From positions 2,530,338 to 2,594,337 of the forward strand of contig NZ_BMFJ01000001.1 of NCBI RefSeq assembly GCF_014638275.1: a stretch of 64,000 nt of DNA, read 5' to 3'. Made by a program: the position numbers and the translations under genes. The number at the start of each line of letters is the position of its first letter. The first letter of the stretch is position 1. Of this stretch, positions 37,452-44,356 are shown piece after piece. The notes below the pieces were generated by a model. It worked only from the letters and a program-made list of their open reading frames with translations, ran no database searches and was not told where the DNA came from. This DNA comes from Primorskyibacter flagellatus (lineage in GTDB: Bacteria; Pseudomonadota; Alphaproteobacteria; Rhodobacterales; Rhodobacteraceae).

Positions 37452-38255
37452 GTGCCTGACCGGACTACACTTTCTGCAATTCAGGACGCAAGACAAGGCT
37501 ACCCGGTGCTGGCAGATCAGGCCCGCAGGCTCGAAGACCTCTCTGACCTCGGACAGATCTGGGATGCCGTGCAGCAGACACTCCGCGAAGAGGGAGTCGA
37601 TTTCGTCATCTACCTGTCGGTGGAAGAGGATTTCTCCCGTCCTCAGCTCTTCACCAATATCCCGGCGATCTACGACGGCTATGCGCCGGAGCGGGACCCG
37701 TTTCTCAGCCATTGCTGCCACAGCTATGCGATCACGCCGACCGGGGTGGGGTATCTGGCCGAGCATGACTACCTGCCCGATCCGGCCAAGGCGTTCATCG
37801 CCCGGGCCCGCGAGACGGGTTTCCAGACGGGAATGGGGATACCGATGCGGCTGCAGGGCACGTCGCGCTTCGGCGGGTTCAACCTCGGCACGCGGCTCGA
37901 CCGGGCGGCGTTCGAGGCGCGGCTGCTTCCCCGACGCGAGGAATTCCGGCTCTACTGTCTGCTGGCGCATCGCCGGATCGAGGAAGTGCTGCAGGGGCCG
38001 GTTGCGGTCGCTGGCGAATTCCCCCGCAAAATGATTGCCCCGCAGCATCAGGAGATCACCGCGCTGACGCCCCGGGAACGGGAGATCGCCTATCTGGTCG
38101 CGCAGGGGTTCAGCCGGAAGGAATGCGCACGACTCTGTTCCATTTCGCAGCATACGGTGTCTGACTACCTCAAGTCGATCTACGGCAAGCTTGGCGTGAA
38201 CGACCGGGTGCGGCTGGCCCAGGTGTTCCTTTCCGCAGGCGCCACGCCTGATTGA
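37452..38255 (+). CDS. LuxR-family regulator (solo)
   Basis: Protein of 267 aa with an autoinducer-binding-like N-terminal domain (about 20-170) and a GerE helix-turn-helix (LTPREREIAYLVAQGFSRKECARLCSISQHTVS). GTG start at 37452. No luxI-type synthase is in the window. The ligand-pocket region (IYDGYAPERDPFLSHCC) does not show the Trp/Asp pattern of TraR/LuxR clearly, so it may answer to a ligand other than a typical AHL (inference). It is the last host gene before the integrative element and is followed by an intrinsic terminator. Confidence 0.82.
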   Translation: MPDRTTLSAIQDARQGYPVLADQARRLEDLSDLGQIWDAVQQTLREEGVDFVIYLSVEEDFSRPQLFTNIPAIYDGYAPERDPFLSHCCHSYAITPTGVGYLAEHDYLPDPAKAFIARARETGFQTGMGIPMRLQGTSRFGGFNLGTRLDRAAFEARLLPRREEFRLYCLLAHRRIEEVLQGPVAVAGEFPRKMIAPQHQEITALTPREREIAYLVAQGFSRKECARLCSISQHTVSDYLKSIYGKLGVNDRVRLAQVFLSAGATPD

Positions 38256-38376
38256 CCCCCCCATCCAGGGGGGTGGTTCTCTGGCAGTACGGCGGGCAAA
38301 GTTGTGCCCGGCACCGGCAATCCGCCGGACGGCATTCAGCCCGGTTAAGTCCTTTTCAGCACGCGCCTGCCTCCGG

Positions 38377-38402
38377 CCCGTCCCTTGTGAGTGGGGGACG
38401 GG
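38377..38402 (+). terminator. Intrinsic terminator downstream of the LuxR gene
   Basis: CCCGTCCC (38377-38384) / GGGACGGG (38395-38402) stem, followed by tcgttttcgttt on the plus strand, about 120 bp after the LuxR stop. Confidence 0.7.
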
Positions 38403-38451
38403 TCGTTTTCGTTTGATCCCGAGGTTTTCCAAGCGGAAAGCCAAGACACGA

Positions 38452-38477
38452 AAAAGCCGGCCACGGGGCCGGCTTTT
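38452..38477. terminator. Hairpin at the left junction, probably the original tRNA-Lys terminator
   Basis: GCCGGCC (38456-38462) / GGCCGGC (38467-38473) stem flanked by A and T runs, so it can work on both strands. It lies 7-32 bp left of attL. Before integration, the tRNA-Lys gene (minus strand, now at 49.04-49.11 kb) would have run straight into it. Confidence 0.6.
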
Positions 38478-38483
38478 CGGTCT

Positions 38484-38503
38484 AAGTGGTGAGCCGTGCA
38501 GGA
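38484..38503. repeat. attL (left 20-bp direct repeat)
   Basis: Exact copy of the tRNA-Lys 3' end (aagtggtgagccgtgcagga). Beyond base 38503 it diverges from the tRNA gene (ct instead of tt), so only 14 bp of the mature tRNA body plus CCA and three downstream bases are duplicated. Confidence 0.85.
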
Positions 38504-38722
38504 CTGTGCGGGGTGAGGGAAATCAACGGCTTGCGCTGGCGAACCGGAAAATCCCACCCCTTGATTTGATTGGGCTTTTCGGGCCTCTGGCGAACCGTTT
38601 CAGGGGCCTTAGAAACCGAAAGGCCGCTGACCGGGCTGGCACCCGCGTCAACGGCCAAATCGAAAAGTTTGCACGGAACGAATACCAGATCGCGCCCGTG
38701 ATCGCAATCGCGGGAGGGGACG
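38504..38722. other. Non-coding left end of the element
   Basis: About 220 bp without a convincing gene, upstream of the HTH replication-like gene. It contains an 11-bp direct repeat, ctggcgaaccg (38536-38546 and 38587-38597), 51 bp apart. A promoter, an oriT or a replication site could be here; I see no definite nic-site match. A purine-rich ribosome-binding site (gggagggg) precedes the GTG at 38723. The 228 bp left of attL (38256-38483) hold only two hairpins. Confidence 0.4.
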
Positions 38723-39574
38723 GTGTCTGAGCTTCTGCCCTTTTGCAAGATCAAGCTGCAATACCTTCTTGAGATGGTCACCGACCACGAACTGGACGAC
38801 AACGCCCTGCGAGTCGCCATCTACCTGGCGCTGGCACATGCCGACCACGAGACCGGCGAGAGCCGCCCCTCGTTCGAGACCATCGGCGCAGCCATCGGCA
38901 AGCACGTCAAGTCGGTGAAACGCGCACTGAACAAGGTTGAGGCGGCGGGCTACATGACCGTGGAGCGCGGGACCAATAAGGGGAAATCCTCGCGCTACCG
39001 CCCGACCGAAGAGGCCCTGAAACGGGCTACGGATCGCCGCCGGGAGGGGGACAAGGTTGTCCCGCTTGGCCGCGCCAAAGGGGGACAATCCTGTCCGCAA
39101 AGCGGGACAGACCTGTCCGACAAAGGGGGACAGGATCGCCCCCCGAACAGAGAACAAGAACTTAGAAAGGAACAGAGGCGCGCGTCTGCACCGGATTTGC
39201 CCGATGAAGGGCAATCCGGCGGAACGCGCCCGGACCTGGTGTTTGTCCCGAGGGGTATCTGCTTCGTCCGGGACTGGGATGCGCGGCTGGCCCGGGAAGG
39301 GATGACCACGCTGGAACGCAGCTTGCCCCTGTCACCGCACGAGCATCACCTGGGCTTCTGGCTTCCAGCGCGAACACCGGCCCCGGTGGACAGCGCGGAA
39401 TGGCAGGCGCAGTTGCGTCTTTTGCGGGATGTCATCCGTCAGGCGCAGGACGGCGCATGTGCTGCGCATTTTGCACCCCGCATCGCGTCCTTTGCACCGC
39501 GTCAAATGCAGCGTGCATCGCGTCTTCCGCAGGATGTTGCCCCGACCGTGGGGGAGAACCGCCATGCGGTCTGA
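38723..39574 (+). CDS. HTH-domain plasmid replication-like protein
   Basis: Protein of 283 aa, GTG start. The N-terminal winged helix (about 20-85) has RPSFETIGAAIGKHVKSVKRALNKVE and resembles the helix-turn-helix domain found in plasmid and phage replication initiators. The middle contains short Gly/Asp/Gln/Ser/Pro-rich peptides (GDKVVP, GGQSCP, GTDLSD, GGQDRP), each encoded by a palindromic DNA repeat. The C-terminal third (about 165-283) is not recognised. It is first in a run of overlapping genes leading to mobC and the relaxase. Identification as a replication protein is by family resemblance and context. Confidence 0.6.
   Translation: MSELLPFCKIKLQYLLEMVTDHELDDNALRVAIYLALAHADHETGESRPSFETIGAAIGKHVKSVKRALNKVEAAGYMTVERGTNKGKSSRYRPTEEALKRATDRRREGDKVVPLGRAKGGQSCPQSGTDLSDKGGQDRPPNREQELRKEQRRASAPDLPDEGQSGGTRPDLVFVPRGICFVRDWDARLAREGMTTLERSLPLSPHEHHLGFWLPARTPAPVDSAEWQAQLRLLRDVIRQAQDGACAAHFAPRIASFAPRQMQRASRLPQDVAPTVGENRHAV
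39048..39140. repeat. Iteron-like palindromes inside the HTH gene
   Basis: Three GGGACA-N4-TGTCC units occur: GGGACAAGGTTGTCCC (39048-39063), GGGACAATCCTGTCC (39082-39096) and GGGACAGACCTGTCC (39104-39118). A fourth, degenerate one starts near 39127 (ggggacaggatcgcc). The spacings are 34, 22 and 23 bp. Repeats inside an initiator gene recall the lambda ori within gene O; origin function is an inference. Confidence 0.55.
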
Positions 39575-39950
39575 GGAAACAGCAAGGCGACCCATGTCAT
39601 ACGCTGGCGCTTCTGACACGGGACCTTGCGAGGGGCGGCAAGCCTCCCCTTCGAACCCCACCGGCGCGGGCAAGACCCGCGCAAAGGAGCCGCTGACGGA
39701 GACCTTCGTCTTCCGTTGCACGGCCACCGAGAAGGCCCAGCTGCGCGCCAAAGCCGAGGCCGCTGGCCTGCCCGCCGCAACGCTCCTGCGTGAGGCGCTT
39801 GGCTTGACCGAGGCGCGCCGTCGCAAGCCCGTGCCGCGCGTCGATCCGGCGCTGGTGCTGGCGGTCGGACGGATCGGCGGCAACCTCAACCAGATCGCGC
39901 GCTGGCTGAACCGCGCGATGCAGGTGGGCGCACCGACCTCGACAGCCTGA
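39564..39950 (+). CDS. mobC: MobC-like relaxosome protein, C-terminus frameshifted
   Basis: Protein of 128 aa. The central region has ETFVFRCTATEKAQLRAKAE (ribbon-helix-helix-like) and the MobC signature RIGGNLNQIARWLN. It overlaps the preceding gene by 11 nt. After MQVG the frame runs out in GAPTSTA. A -1 shift near 39929 restores a convincing tail (RTDLDSLTVARRLLVIERQ and on to LAQILDEARRC) ending at 40021, which would overlap the relaxase GTG by 7 nt. A one-base deletion, a sequencing error or programmed frameshifting are all possible. MobC helps the relaxase open oriT. Confidence 0.7.
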   Translation: MRSEETARRPMSYAGASDTGPCEGRQASPSNPTGAGKTRAKEPLTETFVFRCTATEKAQLRAKAEAAGLPAATLLREALGLTEARRRKPVPRVDPALVLAVGRIGGNLNQIARWLNRAMQVGAPTSTA

Positions 39951-40014
39951 CCGTCGCGCGCCGCCTCTTGGTGATCGAACGCCAGCTTGCCCAAATCCTC
40001 GACGAGGCGCGGCG

Positions 40015-41571
40015 GTGCTGATCAAGTTCTTCCCAAACGGCAAGGGCGCAGGCGCGGGGCCGGTCGGCTACCTCGTGGCCGAGCGCGTGCTGGCCTATGA
40101 CGGCAACCGCGACTTGGTCCGCGATGCCGACGGCCAGCCCTTAATGGTGACGCGCGATCCCTTGCCCGAGGTCTTGCGCGGCGACCCCAGCCGCACCGAG
40201 GCGCTGATCGACGCCAGCCGCCACCAATGGACCTACCGCGCGGGCGTGATCAGCTTCGCCGCCCAGGACGCCCCCTGCGAAGCGCAACAGGCCGAGGTTA
40301 TGGACGCTTTCGAGAAGCTGGCCTTTGCCGGGCTGGACGGCGAGCAATATGACATGCTCTGGGTTCGTCACAGCCACGAGGACCGCATCGAGATGCACTT
40401 CTGCACCCCGCGCCTGGAGCTGACCCCGGGGCGCAGTCTCAATATCGCGCCCCCGGGCTACCAGGACGCCTATGACAGCCTGCGGGACCTGATGAACCAG
40501 CGCCACGGCTGGGCCGACCCGATGGAGCTGGAACGCGCCCAGGAGGTGCGCGACACCATCGAGGCCCCGACCCGCGCGCAAGGCCGGGACGAGCTGCATG
40601 CGTGGATCCTCGATCAAATATCGATGGGTCTGATCGAGGATCGCGCCAGCATGCTAGATGCCCTTGCCGATGCGGGTTTCGACCTGCCGCGCGTCGGCAA
40701 AGCCTACCTGACCGCCCAAGACCCCGACACCGGCGAGCGCGGGCGCCTGAAAGGAGAGATTTTCCATGAAGACTGGCAAGCCGACCCGGCTGAGCGAGAA
40801 ATTGAACGCGGAACTCGACACGATACGCCAGGACTACGCCGCCTCGATGGCATCCCAGCTGGAGAGCTTCAGGAGCGATTTGACGGCCATTGCGACCGAC
40901 GCGCGGCGTACCATCAAGAACGATACGCGCCGCTTCCTGAACGAGAACAGGAGCTTGTTCGAGACGCGGACAGAACAGATCAGGCGCTGGCTGACGATCT
41001 CGCCTTGGGTGATCTCGGGGATAGTCGTGACGGGGATCGCCTCGATGATGGCCGCGAGCTGGTTTTGGACGTCGCTGCTGACGCGCTCGGAACTGACGGA
41101 ACTGGGCCTGACGCGGATCGACCAGGGGGAGCAGACCTGGCTGACGCTGGACCCCGACAGGACCGAGCTGAAGACCTGCACACTGGCCGGAACTCCGGTC
41201 ATCTGCATCAAGATCGAGGAGAGATGAATGACGACGCCCCTGACAGCCTTGGAGCGCGACTTGCTCGCCTGCGTCGAGCGGTTGGTGACGGCCTGCGAAA
41301 CCTCAGCGCAAGAATTGAGCGTCTTGGAAGCGCGCTCGACGAAGAGGCTGCAAGCCCAGTTGGATGGTATCGCGGGTTGCGCGACGTTGCTCATACGCTC
41401 GCAGATCGCGTCAATGCAGGCGTTGCGTGGCTTGCTGAGCGAAGAGGCCACCTACAACGCGTTGGACGCGAAGTTGAACGAGAGCTTGAGCTTAGCGAGG
41501 GACGCCGAAGGGAGGCTGAGACGGAGTTAGAGGCGCGGGATCGGGATATGGACCGGGGGCTGACGCATTGA
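40015..41571 (+). CDS. mobA: Relaxase of the ColE1-like HEN type
   Basis: Protein of 518 aa, GTG start. The N-terminal relaxase domain resembles MobA/MbeA: MLIKFFPNGKGAGAGPVGYL, then the metal/catalytic region RHSHEDRIEMHF (H119, H121, E122, H128) followed by CTPRLELTPGRSLN. This HEN-type arrangement belongs to MOBP relaxases of small mobilizable plasmids. The C-terminal 250 aa are Arg/Asp-rich, charged and coiled, the region that in another frame encodes two smaller Mob-like proteins. It nicks oriT and pilots the DNA through a helper's secretion system. Confidence 0.8.
   Translation: MLIKFFPNGKGAGAGPVGYLVAERVLAYDGNRDLVRDADGQPLMVTRDPLPEVLRGDPSRTEALIDASRHQWTYRAGVISFAAQDAPCEAQQAEVMDAFEKLAFAGLDGEQYDMLWVRHSHEDRIEMHFCTPRLELTPGRSLNIAPPGYQDAYDSLRDLMNQRHGWADPMELERAQEVRDTIEAPTRAQGRDELHAWILDQISMGLIEDRASMLDALADAGFDLPRVGKAYLTAQDPDTGERGRLKGEIFHEDWQADPAEREIERGTRHDTPGLRRLDGIPAGELQERFDGHCDRRAAYHQERYAPLPEREQELVRDADRTDQALADDLALGDLGDSRDGDRLDDGRELVLDVAADALGTDGTGPDADRPGGADLADAGPRQDRAEDLHTGRNSGHLHQDRGEMNDDAPDSLGARLARLRRAVGDGLRNLSARIERLGSALDEEAASPVGWYRGLRDVAHTLADRVNAGVAWLAERRGHLQRVGREVERELELSEGRRREAETELEARDRDMDRGLTH
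40766..41227 (+). CDS. MbeB-like mobilization protein nested in the relaxase gene
   Basis: Protein of 153 aa in another frame wholly inside the relaxase gene. It has a ribosome-binding site (aaaggagag) before the ATG. N-terminal coiled-coil/amphipathic region (LSEKLNAELDTIRQ), then one clear membrane segment (about 78-98, WVISGIVVTGIASMMAASWFW), and a C-terminal domain with two Cys. This resembles MbeB/MobB-like proteins of ColE1-type plasmids, whose genes are nested the same way. Its real-gene status is supported by the Shine-Dalgarno site, TM segment and the TGA-ATG junction to the next gene. Confidence 0.65.
   Translation: MKTGKPTRLSEKLNAELDTIRQDYAASMASQLESFRSDLTAIATDARRTIKNDTRRFLNENRSLFETRTEQIRRWLTISPWVISGIVVTGIASMMAASWFWTSLLTRSELTELGLTRIDQGEQTWLTLDPDRTELKTCTLAGTPVICIKIEER
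41228..41530 (+). CDS. MbeD/MobD-like protein nested in the relaxase gene
   Basis: Protein of 100 aa, beginning at the ATG directly after the TGA of the previous nested gene, in the same alternative frame. The N-terminus PLTALERDLLACVERLVTACE fits the MbeD/MobD family, predicted to be a helical coiled coil. It overlaps the relaxase coding frame throughout. In ColE1 systems the corresponding proteins help mobilization and entry control. No membrane segment. Confidence 0.6.
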   Translation: MTTPLTALERDLLACVERLVTACETSAQELSVLEARSTKRLQAQLDGIAGCATLLIRSQIASMQALRGLLSEEATYNALDAKLNESLSLARDAEGRLRRS

Positions 41572-41654
41572 GTTTGAGCCCCTTATTCCCAGGACTTAGA
41601 ACTCACCGTCGTTATCCGCACTGACTTGGGTATTACTCAGTTATCGGTTTTTGC

Positions 41655-41697
41655 TTGACTGTTTACATTGGACACAATATCTGTGTCCAATGTAAAC
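41655..41697 (+). promoter_or_regulatory. parA promoter with perfect 16-bp inverted repeat
   Basis: GTTTACATTGGACACA (41661-41676) and TGTGTCCAATGTAAAC (41682-41697) are exact inverse copies around atatc. A -35-like TTGACT (41655-41660) and -10-like TATCTG (41678-41683) overlap it with a 17-bp spacer. Likely the operator (and possibly the centromere) of the ParA cassette. Confidence 0.65.
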
Positions 41698-41711
41698 AAC
41701 GAGGTTCGTCC

Positions 41712-42755
41712 GTGAGTGAGCAAAATGACTTGGTTGGGATCAACGAGATCGCCTCAATGGCAAACGTATCGAGGCAGGCAGTTACCAACTGGCGCTCCCG
41801 CTTTCATGACTTCCCAAGCCCAGTGGTTGAGCTAGCGGCCGGTCCAGTTTTCAAGACCACCCAAATACGCTCATGGCTTAGAAGAAGGAAAATCCCGATG
41901 GCGCGCGTTATTTCATTGATTAATCTTAAAGGTGGCGTCGCAAAGACAACCACGACTGTAGCGCTAGCCGAAACGCTTGCATCGCAATTCGGCAAAAGAG
42001 TGCTTGTGATCGATCTCGACCCACAAACCAATGCGACGACAATCTTGCTTGGGGAAAAAAAGTGGAAAAAGATCAATGAGAAGGGTTGGACGTTGGCAAC
42101 ACTGTTTAAAGACGCCCTCGATCCCGACAACAAATCGTTCGACTTGAAAAAGTCGCTTCAAAAGGGCGTTTCAGACGTGCAGGGGGCTACGACCGTTGAC
42201 CTTTTGCCCTCAAGCTTGGACTTGATCGATGTGCAGGACAAACTTGCGAGTGCGCCAACTGGTCAGTTTTATTCGGTTACGCCAATTGATTTGTTGCGCC
42301 TTGCGGTGAAGCCGATCTTGGACGACTACGATATCGTTTTGATCGATTGCCCGCCCAATCTAGGCATTATCACGCTGAATGGCCTACGTATCTCAGAGGG
42401 TTACATAATCCCAACCGTACCAGACGTTCTCTCGACTTATGGTATCCCTCAGATCGTCACCCGTGTGGGCAACTTCTCGAAAGAAGTGGGTGAGGACATT
42501 GAGCCTATTGGGATCGTCATCACCAAGTACCAGGAAGCCAGCACCATTCATGTGAACGTATCCCGCGACCTCCGCCGCCGTGGCGATCCCCCTGTTTTTG
42601 AAACCGTCGTGCGACAAGCCAATCAAATTGCTGCCTCAGCTGAATTTCAGACTGAGCGCAGAACAATCAAACAGAAATATGGATATGGTGACTTGGCGAC
42701 ACGCTATATCGACTTGGCAAGAGAACTAATCGACCGATTGGATATGGAACAATGA
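41712..42755 (+). CDS. parA: ParA-family partition ATPase with N-terminal HTH
   Basis: Protein of 347 aa. GTG 41712 is preceded by GAGG; the upstream part of the open frame would run through the inverted repeat. The N-terminal HTH (INEIASMANVSRQAVTNWRSR) resembles MerR/AlpA-like DNA-binding domains and probably binds the palindrome. The deviant Walker A KGGVAKTTT is at about 73-81, DLDPQTNAT follows, and Walker B-like DIVLIDCPPNLG is further on. It drives segregation of a plasmid-like replicon, which suggests the element can exist extrachromosomally. The start of the next gene overlaps by 4 nt. Confidence 0.85.
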   Translation: MSEQNDLVGINEIASMANVSRQAVTNWRSRFHDFPSPVVELAAGPVFKTTQIRSWLRRRKIPMARVISLINLKGGVAKTTTTVALAETLASQFGKRVLVIDLDPQTNATTILLGEKKWKKINEKGWTLATLFKDALDPDNKSFDLKKSLQKGVSDVQGATTVDLLPSSLDLIDVQDKLASAPTGQFYSVTPIDLLRLAVKPILDDYDIVLIDCPPNLGIITLNGLRISEGYIIPTVPDVLSTYGIPQIVTRVGNFSKEVGEDIEPIGIVITKYQEASTIHVNVSRDLRRRGDPPVFETVVRQANQIAASAEFQTERRTIKQKYGYGDLATRYIDLARELIDRLDMEQ

Positions 42756-43144
42756 AACTCAAAACGAGGCTCACCAGGTTAGCAGCGGCCATTGCCGAAC
42801 AAGCATCACGAAACCCAGAATTCGCACAGCAGCTTGAAGAGATTCTAGGATGCAATCCCGTGGCTGGACCGAAATCCAGTACCAAGAGCCAGGGAACTCG
42901 CAAGGGAGGAAGGCGCGCGCCAGCTGTAGTCGACCCGGTGGCAATCGCTGAATCTGATCCAACCGGGTTGCGCAACGCACTTGAGCCACTCGAACTAGGT
43001 CAACTTCTTGATATTGTAGCAGAATATGGCATGGACCCCGGCAAGCTTGTTATGAAGTGGAAGGATAGAAACAAGGTGATTGAGCGCATCATCGACGTTT
43101 CGACATCTCGCGCCACAAAAGGCGACGCATTTCGGTCAGATTGA
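42752..43144 (+). CDS. Small protein coupled to parA (possible partition partner)
   Basis: Protein of 130 aa whose ATG overlaps the parA stop (ATGA). Basic N-terminus (MKLKTRLTRLAAAIAEQASRN), a Lys/Ser/Arg-rich middle, and a helical C-terminus (LGQLLDIVAEYGMDPGKLVMKWKDR). I do not recognise a family. The position directly after parA is that of the ParB/ParR-like adaptor in plasmid partition operons, so it may bind the centromere (inference). Confidence 0.6.
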   Translation: MKLKTRLTRLAAAIAEQASRNPEFAQQLEEILGCNPVAGPKSSTKSQGTRKGGRRAPAVVDPVAIAESDPTGLRNALEPLELGQLLDIVAEYGMDPGKLVMKWKDRNKVIERIIDVSTSRATKGDAFRSD

Positions 43145-43344
43145 GCTCTCTAGGCCCTCATTCCACGCGAGGGTCGGTGGACGACGTCGTCATAACCCAA
43201 ACTAGAAAGAAGGCTAACGCATCATACAGCCTATCCGCACACACGGTTGTGACAGAGCTGGCCGAAACCCTGCGCGGCTGTGAAGAGGTGATCGAGGACG
43301 CGGCGCGCGACTTTGCTTTTGACAGGCCACGCGACCTCTGGTGA
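43141..43344 (+). CDS. Possible small protein
   Basis: An open frame of 67 codons beginning with TTG that overlaps the stop of the previous gene. It has no clear ribosome-binding site of its own and no recognisable domain. The acidic C-terminal part (LAETLRGCEEVIEDAARDFAF) could be a helix. It may be only a chance frame. The rest of the gap to the methyltransferase (43345-43471) is AT-rich and probably has that gene's promoter. Confidence 0.3.
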   Translation: MSSLGPHSTRGSVDDVVITQTRKKANASYSLSAHTVVTELAETLRGCEEVIEDAARDFAFDRPRDLW

Positions 43345-43471
43345 GCGTGAAGCGTGAGCGAAATCGCCCTCTCTTAGTCGCGTCGAGGCATTTTTCGCAG
43401 GAAAATGGCGCTTCTGGCAGTGCAATCACAGCCCGTCCACATTACAAGATCGAGTAAAATAAGATGATACC

Positions 43472-44356
43472 ATGACCCAACTACCCGTCACAGAAATCCC
43501 CAAGGACCCAAACCGCTCAACACAAAACGCGGTTTCTCCCTTCCGTTACCCTGGCGGCAAAGGGTTCATGTCGGCTTTCCTGAAGCAGCGCATGTCGAAA
43601 CTGGACAAGGCGTCAGACAAGGTCTTGGCGGAACCTTTTTGTGGTGGGGCCGGGGCCGCGCTGATCCTCTTGGCCGACGGTGACGCAGATGCGGTGATGC
43701 TCAACGACGCCGATCTGCGCATCTTTTCCGCATGGCACGCAATTCTAGAAGAGCCTGAACGCTTTGTAGCAAAGCTGCGCGATGTGCGCCTGGACATGGA
43801 AGAGTGGTATCACCATCGCGATCTGGTTTCCGGGTTCTCTGACAATGAATACGACTTCGACGTCGGGTTCTCGACATTTTACATGAACCGCACAACCAGG
43901 TCAGGGATCATTTTGAACGCTGGCCCTATCGGTGGATACGATCAGCGCGGGAAATGGAAGCTGGATGCTCGGTTCAATGTCGAGCGCCTCGCCAGCCAAG
44001 TGGAATGGCTTGCCACCAACCGATCCCGGATTGAGCTATCGAACATGGACGCATTGTCTTTCATCGACCGAGTACGGCGCAAACCTACATCGGATAACAC
44101 GCTGTTTTTCATCGACCCTCCGTATGTCAAAGCGGGAGGTCGTCTATATTTCGATGGCATGAGCGAAGCGAAGCACGTCGCTTTGTCCGATATTCTGACG
44201 AGTGGAACCGTCAAGCATTGGGTTCTCACCTATGACGATGCGCCTCTGATCCGGCAATTGTACCAATCGCAGAAATGTTCAAATATTTCAGTAAATTACA
44301 GCCTTCAATCCAAGCGCCGTGAAAACGAAATACTTGTGGAACCGAGCTACCATTAA
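43472..44356 (+). CDS. D12-class N6-adenine DNA methyltransferase (Dam-like)
   Basis: Protein of 294 aa. The N-terminal SAM-binding motif is FRYPGGKGFM, followed by PFCGGAGAALIL, and motif IV is FFIDPPYVKAGG with D215. These order the protein in the alpha (D12/Dam, DpnM-like) class of adenine methyltransferases; many of these recognise GATC but the target here is unknown. Its stop overlaps the stop of the convergent nuclease-like gene (shared TTAA). Together with the two minus-strand genes it looks like the modification arm of a restriction or defence cassette. Confidence 0.85.
   Translation: MTQLPVTEIPKDPNRSTQNAVSPFRYPGGKGFMSAFLKQRMSKLDKASDKVLAEPFCGGAGAALILLADGDADAVMLNDADLRIFSAWHAILEEPERFVAKLRDVRLDMEEWYHHRDLVSGFSDNEYDFDVGFSTFYMNRTTRSGIILNAGPIGGYDQRGKWKLDARFNVERLASQVEWLATNRSRIELSNMDALSFIDRVRRKPTSDNTLFFIDPPYVKAGGRLYFDGMSEAKHVALSDILTSGTVKHWVLTYDDAPLIRQLYQSQKCSNISVNYSLQSKRRENEILVEPSYH

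Noticed and set aside
38254..38275. CCCCCC-atcca-GGGGGG inverted repeat just after the LuxR stop, considered as a lux-type box
   Set aside because: It does not resemble a lux box and lies downstream of the gene; at best a weak terminator.
38484..38503. Possible second tRNA gene at the left junction
   Set aside because: Only 14 bases of the tRNA body plus CCA are present; it is the att duplication.
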